Part shown: positions 1 through 7,607 of the stretch, piece after piece
Position numbering within the stretch: the stretch's first letter is position 1
How the letters are laid out: every line of letters begins with the position of its first letter
From: CAVYXA01 sp963846775
Lineage (GTDB): Bacteria; Verrucomicrobiota; Verrucomicrobiia; Chthoniobacterales; UBA10450
DNA: 64,000 nucleotides
NCBI GenBank assembly: GCA_963846775.1
Contig: CAWJXB010000004.1
Location: 175,230-239,229 of the forward strand
Reading direction: 5' to 3'
The notes under the pieces: model-generated
What the model saw: the letters and a program-made list of their open reading frames with translations, nothing else
What the model was told of the DNA's origin: nothing
The model's database searches: none
Translations under genes and position numbers: made by a program

Positions 1-295
1 TTTCGATGCAACCGGTTTCAACGACGCGCGAGAGCAGCCATTGCAGAGCGAAGCCAAATCGCGGTTGGGACAAGAGAACGTGGCAAAGCTCATCGGGCGA
101 TCGCCATTCCGCGAGGTTCGCGAAAGCGCCTAACAGATCGAGAATCTCGATCGCCCAAGCGATACTATAGCGCTCCATCAATTCAATGCTTTGGTACAAC
201 GAATCGTTGAAAACCGAGTCTGGATAGCCCCTCAGCCATTCAGCCAATTGGGGATTGCGCGATTCAAGATCGAAAGCGGCCGGAACAGTTGACAT
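1..295 (-). CDS. partial protein of unknown function (N-terminal 98 residues)
   Basis: An open frame starts with ATG at 295 and runs off the window edge. It begins MSTVPAAFDLESRNPQL and ends ...LLSRVVETGCIE. The visible part looks like an all-helical N-terminal region. The pattern of a helical stretch followed by LQWLLSRVVETG resembles the dimerisation/winged-helix segment found before the Rossmann domain in some SAM-dependent methyltransferases, but the catalytic domain is outside the window, so this is only a guess. It lies 5 bp downstream of the dehydratase gene and is probably cotranscribed with it. Confidence 0.55.
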   Translation of the reverse strand, partial: MSTVPAAFDLESRNPQLAEWLRGYPDSVFNDSLYQSIELMERYSIAWAIEILDLLGAFANLAEWRSPDELCHVLLSQPRFGFALQWLLSRVVETGCIE

Positions 296-300
296 TGGAT

Positions 301-606
301 TTACAGGCTGGCGATTTGCAGCCGGCCTTCGGTAATGACGCGGCCAGCACTGGTACAGGAGAACGCGATCTCGTCACCGGCCTGTTCGGTCGCCGAAAGC
401 CGGATCGTGAACTTCTGATCCGGCTTGAGCGGTGCGAGAAATTTTACCGCGGGAATCCCGGTGAGACGCGCGCCCGCGCAACATTCATTTAGCACGGCGA
501 GAATCTCGTCGAGAATAACCACGCCCGGGACAATCGGCGTTCCAGGAAAATGTCCGGGCAAGCTGGGATGATCGGCGCCGATCGTGCGGCAAACCTCAAG
601 ATTCAT
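301..606 (-). CDS. FabZ/ApeI-like 3-hydroxyacyl-ACP dehydratase (hotdog fold)
   Basis: A short hotdog-fold protein of about 101 residues. The run DHPSLPGHFPGTPIVPGVV is the hallmark of FabA/FabZ-type dehydratases: the His in the GHFPG-like motif is catalytic, and the substrate tunnel is followed by a helix (ILDEILAVL). These enzymes dehydrate 3-hydroxyacyl chains on acyl carrier protein. The compact single-domain form without other FAS genes is typical of ApeI-like members in aryl-polyene or polyketide clusters. I chose the ATG at 606 because family members begin just before this motif. An in-frame ATG at 651 follows a GGAGGG that is too close to act as a normal ribosome binding site. It lies immediately upstream of the partial gene at 1-295. 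Confidence 0.72.
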   Translation of the reverse strand: MNLEVCRTIGADHPSLPGHFPGTPIVPGVVILDEILAVLNECCAGARLTGIPAVKFLAPLKPDQKFTIRLSATEQAGDEIAFSCTSAGRVITEGRLQIASL

Positions 607-696
607 TCGGCAGAGCTTAGGTCGCGGGCAACATGGCAGTTTTTTTGTCATCCCTCCAGCATTGAATCTGCTGCGCCTAAATCCTAACGCGTCTTC

Positions 697-1332
697 GTGA
701 AATCGTTTGTTGCATTACTCGCTCTAACTTTCTTCGGTTTCACCTACTGGTATTTCCATCGGCCGATCGTTTACCCGCCGGGCGTTTTGGTTTCGTCCGA
801 GCCACAACAGGTCGACATGAGCGGAGAAACGCCGCCAATCGAATATCGAGGCTTCCATTTGAAGCCGCTCGCTCAGTTTTCGATCGACGCGCGGGTCCTG
901 CATCGGAAAGTCTATCGATACGACAAACAATCCGCGCTGGTTCCGGTCGATCTGGCACTGGGCTGGGGACCGATGTCGGACCAAAGCGTCCTGGATCGGC
1001 TAACCGTTACGCAGAGCATGCGGTTCTATTGGTATCACTGGGCGCAACAACCACTGATTCGTCCGGAAGAAATCGTTTCTCACAGCACGAATGTCCACAT
1101 CATCCCTTCGACGTCCGCTATTGCCGCGCGATGTAAATCGTTGCGTACCGGTGCCCTTGTTCATTTAAGCGGCGATCTCGTGGAAGCAAGCGGGCCTGGA
1201 ATCCATTCCTGGAGAAGCTCGCTCAGCCGGACCGACACCGGGAATGGCGCGTGCGAACTGATGTGGGTGAAAGAAATGTCGATCTTAAATGTGGAAGCGG
1301 GGCGAAATTCACAGCCACTCGTTGTCCGGTGA
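697..1332 (+). CDS. membrane-anchored hypothetical protein
   Basis: A GTG-started protein of 211 residues. It has one N-terminal hydrophobic segment (about residues 4-20, VALLALTFFGFTYWYF) and then a soluble region rich in Trp and Tyr: VDLALGWGPMSDQSVLDRL, RFYWYHWAQQP, VHIIPSTSAIA. The W-G-P-M-S-D run and the later LVHLSGDLVEA recur in uncharacterised conserved proteins as far as I recall, but I cannot name a family. It is probably anchored in the inner membrane with its soluble part outside the cytoplasm. No operon partner is evident; the next gene starts 276 bp away beyond a repeat region. Confidence 0.6.
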   Translation: MKSFVALLALTFFGFTYWYFHRPIVYPPGVLVSSEPQQVDMSGETPPIEYRGFHLKPLAQFSIDARVLHRKVYRYDKQSALVPVDLALGWGPMSDQSVLDRLTVTQSMRFYWYHWAQQPLIRPEEIVSHSTNVHIIPSTSAIAARCKSLRTGALVHLSGDLVEASGPGIHSWRSSLSRTDTGNGACELMWVKEMSILNVEAGRNSQPLVVR

Positions 1333-1608
1333 CAGCGCCGTTGACTGTAGGACAAGGTGACGGCTTCCCATCTGTGGAAACTTGGAAAACGGTTAGTTTC
1401 CCCCTACAGAGCAGCGGGTCACAGACCTGCTGGGCACGCAGGCGAAACGCCTCTGTTCCGATTCCCAAGCGCTGAGCCCCCGCTGTAGCGGCTCCAAATG
1501 ATTTCGGGGTTGCAATTTTGTCGAGGAAAAGATGACGACGCTGACAGAGCGCCGCTACAGAATTATGGTTTTGTTGCGCGGAAAACATTTCCGCCTGATG
1601 CTCTCGCC
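1333..1608. repeat. intergenic region with hairpins and a 10-bp inverted repeat
   Basis: There is no convincing gene here. It holds a hairpin at 1412-1432 (CAGCGGGTC, ACA loop, GACCTGCTG, one mismatch). It also holds a perfect 10-bp inverted repeat, CTGTAGCGGC at 1483-1492 and GCCGCTACAG at 1551-1560, enclosing 58 bp. This looks like a REP/MITE-type element just before msrA. Confidence 0.5.
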
Positions 1609-2082
1609 ATGACAGAAAAAGCGACATTCGGTGCGGGCTGTTTTTGGGGAGTGGAGGCGACATTTCGGCAACTTAAAGGTGTCACGAACGCGACGGTCGG
1701 TTACGCCGGTGGAACGAAGGAGAACCCGACTTACGAGGACGTTTGCACGGATAGAACGGGACACGCGGAAGTCGTGCAAGTGGAATTCGACCCGGCGCAG
1801 GTGAGCTATGATGAATTGCTCGACGTTTTCTGGTCGAATCACAATCCAACGACGCTGAATCGACAGGGCCCGGATGCCGGCACGCAATATCGCTCGGTCA
1901 TTTTTTATCATTCGCCCGAGCAAAAAGCCGCGGCGGAGGCGTCGAAAGCAAAGCTGGACCAAAACGGCAAATTCAAACGCCCAATCGTGACGCAAATCGA
2001 ACCGGCCCCAAAATTCTGGCGTGCAGAGGAATATCATCAACGCTACCTCGAGAAACATGGCCGGGCGCATTGCGCGGTTTAG
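1609..2082 (+). CDS. msrA: peptide-methionine (S)-S-oxide reductase MsrA
   Basis: 157 residues from the ATG at 1609 (MTEKATFGAGCFWG). MsrA reduces the S-epimer of methionine sulfoxide in oxidised proteins, using thioredoxin. The catalytic Cys lies in the canonical GCFWGVE motif (about residue 11). The family blocks GYAGGTKENPTYEDVCTDRTGHAEVVQVEFDP, DPAQVSYDELLDVFWSNHNPTTLNRQGPDAGTQYRS and EEYHQRYLEKHG are all present. A second Cys in the C-terminal HCAV is a likely resolving residue. The frame is open further upstream, but residues before this ATG do not resemble the family and overlap a repeat. It sits 5 bp before pgl, so the two are probably cotranscribed. Confidence 0.95.
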   Translation: MTEKATFGAGCFWGVEATFRQLKGVTNATVGYAGGTKENPTYEDVCTDRTGHAEVVQVEFDPAQVSYDELLDVFWSNHNPTTLNRQGPDAGTQYRSVIFYHSPEQKAAAEASKAKLDQNGKFKRPIVTQIEPAPKFWRAEEYHQRYLEKHGRAHCAV

Positions 2083-2087
2083 GAAGA

Positions 2088-2780
2088 ATGAGCCGCGAGA
2101 TTTTTCGGACGAAGAATTTCGTCGCCGACGCGGCCAAGTTCATTCTGGATCGAGCGCACCATGCGCTGGATGAGCGGGACGAATTCCGGATCGCGCTTTC
2201 CGGCGGAAACACACCTCGACCGGTCTATGCCGAGATTGCGCGACTGGCGCGCGACGTTCCGTGGGAGCGTGCCGTGATCACGTTCGGGGACGAACGATGC
2301 GTTCCGCCTGATCACGAACAAAGCAATTATCGGATGGCTCACGAAACGTTTTTTCTCCCGGCGGATGTTCCGGAGAAATCGATCATCCGGATGCGGGGCG
2401 AGCTCGATCCGCAAGTCGCGGCGGAAGATTATGAAGACCATCTCGATCTGCTCGGCACCCAGCAGGGCGAACCGATTTATCGTCACGATCTCATTTTGCT
2501 CGGCCTGGGCGAAGACGGGCACACCGCGTCGCTTTTTCCTGAAACGGCAGCGCTGGCTGAAACAACGCGACGTGTCGTTGCGAATTTCGTGCCGAAGCTC
2601 AATGCGTGGCGATTGACTTTCACCTTCCCGTTGATCAATCACGCGCGGCACGTTTGTTTTTTGGTGAATGCGGCCAAGCAGGCGGATTTGATTGAGCGAG
2701 TGCTGTCCGGAGATCGACAATTTCCCGCGGCGCGAGTTCAACCGACCGTGGGCGATCTGACCTGGATCATCGGGGAGTAA
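2088..2780 (+). CDS. pgl: 6-phosphogluconolactonase
   Basis: 230 residues from the ATG at 2088, preceded by AGGAAG. It hydrolyses 6-phosphogluconolactone to 6-phosphogluconate in the oxidative pentose phosphate pathway, in the cytosol. Diagnostic motifs are FRIALSGGNTPRPVYAEIA near the N-terminus, FGDERCVPPDHEQSNYRMAHETF in the middle, and LGLGEDGHTASLFPET. The C-terminal half has RLTFTFPLINHARHVCFLV as in the NagB/SugarP-isomerase superfamily. Size is normal for DevB-type lactonases. It follows msrA by 5 bp and precedes the epimerase gene by 3 bp, so the three are likely one transcript. Supply of NADPH by this pathway would suit MsrA, but that link is inference. Confidence 0.92.
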   Translation: MSREIFRTKNFVADAAKFILDRAHHALDERDEFRIALSGGNTPRPVYAEIARLARDVPWERAVITFGDERCVPPDHEQSNYRMAHETFFLPADVPEKSIIRMRGELDPQVAAEDYEDHLDLLGTQQGEPIYRHDLILLGLGEDGHTASLFPETAALAETTRRVVANFVPKLNAWRLTFTFPLINHARHVCFLVNAAKQADLIERVLSGDRQFPAARVQPTVGDLTWIIGE

Positions 2781-2783
2781 ATC

Positions 2784-3839
2784 ATGCGCACCATTGTTGT
2801 GACCGGTTCAGCAGGGTTGATTGGCTCGGAAACAGTCAAGCACTTTGCGAAAGATGGCGCGCGCGTTGTCGGGATCGACAATGATATGCGGGCGCAATTT
2901 TTTGGGGCGGAAGCTTCGACCAAAAAAACTCGTGATCAGCTTATCAAAAACGTGCGCGGCTATGAGCATCGTGACATCGACATCCGCGATGCCGCGGCGG
3001 TGTCGGATCTGTTCAAGCAGCATCGCGGGCAGATCGACGCCATCGTGCACACGGCGTCGCAGCCGTCGCATGATTGGGCGGCGCGCGACCCGCAGACCGA
3101 TTTCACGGTCAACGCCAACGGCACGCTCAATCTGCTGGAAGCAGCCCGGAATTTCTGCGCGGAAGCGCCGTTCGTGTTTACATCGACCAACAAAGTCTAT
3201 GGCGACACGCCGAATCGCCTTCCGCTCCGCGAACTCGAGATGCGCTGGGAAATTGAGCCTGGCCACGAATATGAGCCGGGCATTTCCGAAACGATGAGCA
3301 TCGATTACACGAAACATTCGCTCTTCGGAGCATCGAAAGTCGCAGCCGATGTCCTAGTCCAGGAATACGGTCGCTACTTCGGAATGCCGACCGTTTCGTT
3401 CCGGGGCGGTTGCCTAACAGGTCCGGCGCATGCCGGCACCGAACTGCATGGATTTCTTTCTTACCTGATGATCTGCACGGTGACGGGCCGGCCGTATCGC
3501 GTGTTCGGTTACAAAGGCAAGCAGGTCCGCGACAACATTCACAGCTTCGATCTGGTCGAGGCCTTCGCCGAATTCGTCCGGGCGCCGCGCGCCGGCGAAG
3601 TTTATAACATCGGCGGCAGCCGTCACAGCAATTGTTCGATGCTGGAAGCGATCGAGATGTGCCAGGCAATCAGCGAGAAAAGATTAAACTGGAGCTACGA
3701 AGAAACGAACCGGATCGGGGACCACATCTGGTGGATCAGTGACGTCCGTAAATTTCAATCGCATTATCCGAACTGGAAATTCCACTACGGCATGCGCGAC
3801 ATTCTGGAGGAGATTCACGCCGCAGTGCGGCAAGCATGA
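2784..3839 (+). CDS. NAD-dependent epimerase/dehydratase, CDP-paratose 2-epimerase-like
   Basis: 351 residues, an extended short-chain dehydrogenase. The Rossmann motif TGSAGLIG lies at about residues 7-14, and FTSTNKVYGD at 132-141 supplies the Ser/Thr of the active site. The block SLFGASKVAADVLVQEYGRYFGMPTVSFRGGCLTGP matches CDP-paratose/CDP-tyvelose 2-epimerase relatives, which act on nucleotide sugars for polysaccharides. The canonical catalytic Tyr of YxxxK appears as Phe (F181 with K185), although a Tyr lies six residues earlier (Y175). The substrate is therefore uncertain and the protein may not be a classical 2-epimerase. It follows pgl by 3 bp. Confidence 0.82.
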   Translation: MRTIVVTGSAGLIGSETVKHFAKDGARVVGIDNDMRAQFFGAEASTKKTRDQLIKNVRGYEHRDIDIRDAAAVSDLFKQHRGQIDAIVHTASQPSHDWAARDPQTDFTVNANGTLNLLEAARNFCAEAPFVFTSTNKVYGDTPNRLPLRELEMRWEIEPGHEYEPGISETMSIDYTKHSLFGASKVAADVLVQEYGRYFGMPTVSFRGGCLTGPAHAGTELHGFLSYLMICTVTGRPYRVFGYKGKQVRDNIHSFDLVEAFAEFVRAPRAGEVYNIGGSRHSNCSMLEAIEMCQAISEKRLNWSYEETNRIGDHIWWISDVRKFQSHYPNWKFHYGMRDILEEIHAAVRQA

Positions 3840-3884
3840 ATCGTAATTCGTGGATCGTGCGGTGTAACGATTCTCTGTAATCGC

Positions 3885-4292
3885 TCAATACTGTTCCCCT
3901 TCATCCGCTGTCGGCTGGATTCGGTCCTCCACTGCCCAAGCGTGAATCATCACGCCGAGCCAGTAGAAGACGAGGATACCAATCCCGAATCCGGCTGAGG
4001 CGAATGCGGCGAGAAGTCCAAACGCGATCGCCAGGGGCGTGATTAAGAATAACAGCAGCGCACCGATGGCGCGATGTCCCTTGTAAATATGGCCGAGACC
4101 CGGGATGATGCTGAGCAGGATCGCCATCGCATCACTCGCCCGCGGCTCGGCCGGGTTGGTCGCTTCGCGGGTCCAATCGCAATTCGTGCAAGCCCTGGCG
4201 TTTTCCGGCAAGATCACGCCACAGTACGGGCAAGGCATCGTGCCCGGCGGCGAAACTGGTGCAGCCTGGGTCGGCGCGTCGGTGTATTCCAT
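3885..4292 (-). CDS. zinc-ribbon plus transmembrane protein
   Basis: 135 residues. The N-terminal third holds a zinc ribbon, CPYCGVILPENARACTNCDW (two CxxC knuckles about 13 residues apart). After a short linker come two hydrophobic segments: AMAILLSIIPGLGHIYKGHRAIGALLLFLITPLAIAFGLL and GFGIGILVFYWLGVMIHAW. The P-G-L-G-H-I-Y-K-G motif between the first helix and its turn is the TM2-domain signature. The architecture is a cytosolic zinc ribbon on a small TM2-like membrane anchor. The function is unknown. It is convergent with the epimerase gene. Confidence 0.7.
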   Translation of the reverse strand: MEYTDAPTQAAPVSPPGTMPCPYCGVILPENARACTNCDWTREATNPAEPRASDAMAILLSIIPGLGHIYKGHRAIGALLLFLITPLAIAFGLLAAFASAGFGIGILVFYWLGVMIHAWAVEDRIQPTADEGEQY

Positions 4293-4529
4293 AACGATTC
4301 AAGCTCCCAACTCGCGTCAACTTCGTCAAGCATTTGCCGCGCGTTTTCTCCCAGGGCTCATGCTTTTGCGGTCCCCACTGAAACTCGAACTCCAAATTCA
4401 AACAAGCAAAATGACCAAGGCCTAAGTTCAGAGTCGCCGGTGGGGCAGGCGCTCCACCATGCACCGTCTTCCTCAGCAACCGGAGCGGTCGCCTTTACCA
4501 GCATTTGGATTTCGGATTTTGCGGTAAGG

Positions 4530-5060
4530 TTAGTGGCCGGGCTTTGGCGAAACGGTTGTCGATGCGGTGGCTTTTGGTTCGTCGGATTCGAATTCCTTCT
4601 TCAACCGATCGACTAATGCCGATGTTTCTTTTTGCCGTTTGGCTTCGAGCTCCTGATGCATGTTGTGCTCAAGTTTGCCCCGCTCCTGCAGATAGCGCGC
4701 TTCGAAGGCCGCGCGCTTTTCCGGATCCAAGCGCAGACCCGATTCGCGGAACGCCGTTTCCGCTTCCTGCTCAAGGCGCTGGCGGCGAAGTTTCTCGTGC
4801 TCGCGCATGATTTTGCGCTCCTCGGCATTCATCTGCATCCAACGTTCCGCATTCCGGGCAAGTCGCTGCCGATCTTCTGGGGACAAGGTTTTCGCCGGCG
4901 TGGAAGGTGTTAGCATTGAGCGAACTGGCGTTGGCCGCCCAGGAGCGGGGCCGAGTGGTCTCCCGCCTTGTCGGCCCGCTGGAGGCTGGGCGCAGACCAC
5001 ACCGGTCACCAGCAGAGCCAGGATCGGAGCAAAGATCAGAGCCTTGAATTTTCGTCCCAC
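4530..5060 (-). CDS. secreted coiled-coil protein, DUF3106-like
   Basis: 176 residues with an N-terminal signal peptide (FKALIFAPILALLVTGVVCAQP). A proline/arginine-rich linker follows, and then a highly charged helical region LSPEDRQRLARNAERWMQMNAEERKIMREHEKLRRQRLEQE. The pattern LSPEDRQRL...W..M..EER..MRE resembles DUF3106 and periplasmic Spy/CpxP-like helical proteins. It overlaps the 3' end of the upstream gene by 25 bp, so the two are translationally linked. A role in envelope homeostasis is inference from this pairing with an anti-sigma-like protein. Confidence 0.6.
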   Translation of the reverse strand: MGRKFKALIFAPILALLVTGVVCAQPPAGRQGGRPLGPAPGRPTPVRSMLTPSTPAKTLSPEDRQRLARNAERWMQMNAEERKIMREHEKLRRQRLEQEAETAFRESGLRLDPEKRAAFEARYLQERGKLEHNMHQELEAKRQKETSALVDRLKKEFESDEPKATASTTVSPKPGH

Positions 5061-5500
5061 AAACTTGTTTCGTCCATCACCATCAGGTCATCCAAGTTCT
5101 GCACCACCTCATAATCCTGTTGGTCGATTTGCGCGAGGATGGCCTCGCTTGGGTCGGGCTCAGCCGTCGCGGGCTGCTCCGAAGCTGCGGCCGAGGTTTC
5201 ACCTTCTCCCGGCAAGACAGACGCTACCGGAACTGAATTCTGCGTTACCGCGATCGGCGTGGACGGTTGCGCGTGCGGGAATGGCGAATTGCGTATAAAA
5301 ATTGTCGCACCCAGCGCAAGCAGCGCCACGGCGGTCGCCGGAACCAGAATTCGCCACAGCAACGAGCTCGCCCGTGGCTGGGCGGATTCCGATTCCGCAC
5401 GGACTAGCCGAGCCACGTTTCGCGCGAGGAATGGCGAAATTCTTGGCGCGTTGGCCTGGCCGAGAAGGTCCCACAATTGTCGATCTTCGTCGCGGTGCAT
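5036..5500 (-). CDS. single-pass membrane protein, possible anti-sigma factor
   Basis: 154 residues from the ATG at 5500 (MHRDEDRQLWDLLGQA). The N-terminal about 55 residues are charged and would be cytosolic. One membrane helix follows (ILVPATAVALLALGATIFI), then a low-complexity periplasmic tail ending in an acidic stretch (EVVQNLDDLMVMDETSLW). The arrangement, with a short N-domain containing D..LWDLLG.A and one helix, is that of anti-sigma factors. No ECF sigma gene lies upstream; rpoD is the next gene at 5736. The anti-sigma assignment is therefore weak. It overlaps the downstream secreted protein gene by 25 bp. Confidence 0.5.
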   Translation of the reverse strand: MHRDEDRQLWDLLGQANAPRISPFLARNVARLVRAESESAQPRASSLLWRILVPATAVALLALGATIFIRNSPFPHAQPSTPIAVTQNSVPVASVLPGEGETSAAASEQPATAEPDPSEAILAQIDQQDYEVVQNLDDLMVMDETSLWDENSRL

Positions 5501-5662
5501 GCTTGCCCAATTAAACTGATTTGCGATGCCAAAGTTGCGCTGGCAAACGCTGTTTTGCGCTAGAGCGTAGCCGCCGCAGCTGGAGGAACATAGGCATTCC
5601 TGTCCGCCACGGGAAGGGTAGCGAGCCTGGACAGCAAATTTCGATCGGCCAAACTGAAAGCC

Positions 5663-5680
5663 CCCCGAAGGCTCTCGGGG
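5663..5680 (-). terminator. putative hairpin terminator after rpoD
   Basis: A 6-bp G/C-rich stem (CCCCGA/TCGGGG) with a 6-nt loop lies 56 bp after the rpoD stop. On the minus strand it is followed by GGCTTTCAGTTT, a weak T-tract. It could be an intrinsic terminator or a REP-type hairpin. The flanking text GGAGGAAC...GCATTCC at about 5583-5602 resembles other interspersed repeats in this window. Confidence 0.4.
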
Positions 5681-5735
5681 CACAGACGCCAAATCCGTGT
5701 TCCTCGTGCGGCCACACCTTTAATCACATCGTTCT

Positions 5736-7607
5736 CTAAGCCACTGTTGCGGGCGCTTCGAGAAAACCTGCGAGCTGCCGGATCCGAGTCGGATGCCGCA
5801 TCTTTCGCAACGCCTTGGCCTCGATCTGCCGGATCCGCTCGCGCGTCACCTGAAATTGTTTGCCCACCTCTTCCAGCGTCCGGCTGTATCCATCCACTAA
5901 CCCAAAGCGCTGTTCGAGCACCTGTCGTTCGCGCTCAGTCAGCGTCTCTAGCACATCCTTGATTTTTTCCTTTAGCAAGACGATCGCGGTCATGTCGCTC
6001 GGATTTTCCGCGCCTTTGTCCTCGATGAAATCGCCGAAGTTTGTTTCCTCGCTCTCGCCGACAGGCGATTGCAATGAGATCGGCTGCTGCGCCATTTTCA
6101 GGACCGCGCGAACCCGATCGACTGGCAGCAAAATTTCCTCCGCCACTTCTTCCGGGGTCGGTTCCCGGCCGAATTCCTGCACCAGCTGTTTCTGCACCCG
6201 CATCAACTTGTTGATCGTCTCAATCATGTGCACCGGGATGCGAATCGTCCGGGCCTGATCGGCAATCGAACGCGTGATCGCCTGCCGGATCCACCAGGTG
6301 GCATAGGTGGAAAATTTATAGCCGCGGCGGTATTCGAATTTCTCCACCGCCTTCATCAGACCCATGTTTCCTTCCTGAATCAGATCGAGAAAAGAGAGGC
6401 CGCGATTAGTGTATTTCTTGGCGATGGAAATGACGAGGCGCAGGTTCGCTTCCACCATTTCCGTCTTGGCTCGCAACGCTTGACGCATCCACTGTTTGAG
6501 CTGCTGATAACGCTCGGCAAATTCCTTCACCGAACACCACATGTTTTTCTCCAGCTCCCGCATTTTGCCGTGGAGTGCGAGCGTCTTTTTCCGATCCCGG
6601 GTCGGTTTAGCCAGTTCCTCCCGCAGATAAGTGCAATGGAGATGCGCCTCGTCAGCCAGATGAACGAACTCTTCCGTGACTTTCTGCTTAAAGTAGAATT
6701 GCGGGTAACATTTTTGCAGCGCAGCCAGCGCCCTCTGGAAAACCTTTGATTTTGCGCCCGCTTTCTTCGATGCGCCACTGGCGAGTTTGCAATACTGCTT
6801 CGCGATCGACTCGCTCAGCCGCTCCGTTTGCTGGCACAGCCGCGGCAGTTTTTTCAAATAGCGTTCCCGGCTCTCGATTTTCTTGTCCAGGATCACCCGA
6901 TCAAATCGTTCCCCGCCTTGCAACAGTTTTTCGGCCAGATCGAGGTGCGCGCGCGCGATGAAGCCAAATCGGTTAATGTTTTTTTGCACCATGTTCTCGG
7001 CTTCTTCGATCCGCTTGGAAATCTCCACCTCTTGTTCGCGGGTGAGCAGCGGCACCTGCCCCATCTGCTTGAGATACATCCGGACCGGATCATCCAGAAT
7101 GTCGAGCTTGACCTCCGGCTTCTCTTCCGCCTCCTCTTCGTCGGCCTCTTTCTTGACGTCTTTGTAACGATCGACCTCCGATGCCTCGATGATGTCGATT
7201 TCCATCCGGCGGAGCCGCGTCAAAATCACGTCGAGCTCGTCCGCGTCGGAGATCCCATCGGGCAACGCGTCGTTCAGGTCGTCGAACGTGAGATAGCCTT
7301 GCTCCTTGGCCAGCTTGATCAGATCGCGGATACGCGTCTCCACATCCGCCAGGGAACGCAAGTCCCCCGGTTCTTCTTCGATCGCGTGTCCCCCATTTTT
7401 GCCAGCCGCTGGCGCCATGGAGAGGGCGCGCGCCGATTTGACCGGCGAAATTCTGGCCGAGCGTTTTAGTTTTGCCCGCGAGGCACTTTCTTTCGCAGGA
7501 CGGCCAGCCACCTTGGCTCGCTTCGCCTGCGACCGCCGAGTTTCTCCCTTTCTTTTCGAATGCCTGGCCAAGGTTGCGCGGTTAAGGATGCTTCGTCGCG
7601 ACCGCAT
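5736..7607 (-). CDS. rpoD: primary sigma factor RpoD (sigma-70)
   Basis: 623 residues. It directs RNA polymerase to housekeeping promoters. Region 1.1 lies at about 88-145 and region 1.2 at 171-205 (DDPVRMYLKQMGQVPLLTREQEVEISKRIE). A charged non-conserved region spans 220-375. Region 2 is at 385-455 (ANLRLVISIAKKYTNRGLSFLDLIQEGNMGLMKAVEKFEYRRGYKFSTYATWWIRQAITR). Region 3 follows. Region 4.2 is near the C-terminus (TLEEVGKQFQVTRERIRQIEAKALRKMRHP). The first 60 residues are very basic and may be a non-conserved extension; M64 is an alternative start. The start codon is directly next to the dnaG stop codon, giving the classical dnaG-rpoD operon without rpsU. Confidence 0.97.
   Translation of the reverse strand: MRSRRSILNRATLARHSKRKGETRRSQAKRAKVAGRPAKESASRAKLKRSARISPVKSARALSMAPAAGKNGGHAIEEEPGDLRSLADVETRIRDLIKLAKEQGYLTFDDLNDALPDGISDADELDVILTRLRRMEIDIIEASEVDRYKDVKKEADEEEAEEKPEVKLDILDDPVRMYLKQMGQVPLLTREQEVEISKRIEEAENMVQKNINRFGFIARAHLDLAEKLLQGGERFDRVILDKKIESRERYLKKLPRLCQQTERLSESIAKQYCKLASGASKKAGAKSKVFQRALAALQKCYPQFYFKQKVTEEFVHLADEAHLHCTYLREELAKPTRDRKKTLALHGKMRELEKNMWCSVKEFAERYQQLKQWMRQALRAKTEMVEANLRLVISIAKKYTNRGLSFLDLIQEGNMGLMKAVEKFEYRRGYKFSTYATWWIRQAITRSIADQARTIRIPVHMIETINKLMRVQKQLVQEFGREPTPEEVAEEILLPVDRVRAVLKMAQQPISLQSPVGESEETNFGDFIEDKGAENPSDMTAIVLLKEKIKDVLETLTERERQVLEQRFGLVDGYSRTLEEVGKQFQVTRERIRQIEAKALRKMRHPTRIRQLAGFLEAPATVA

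Noticed and set aside
5501..5735. ECF sigma gene expected before the anti-sigma-like protein
   Set aside because: The 235 bp contain only a hairpin and repeat-like text; no sigma domain in any frame.
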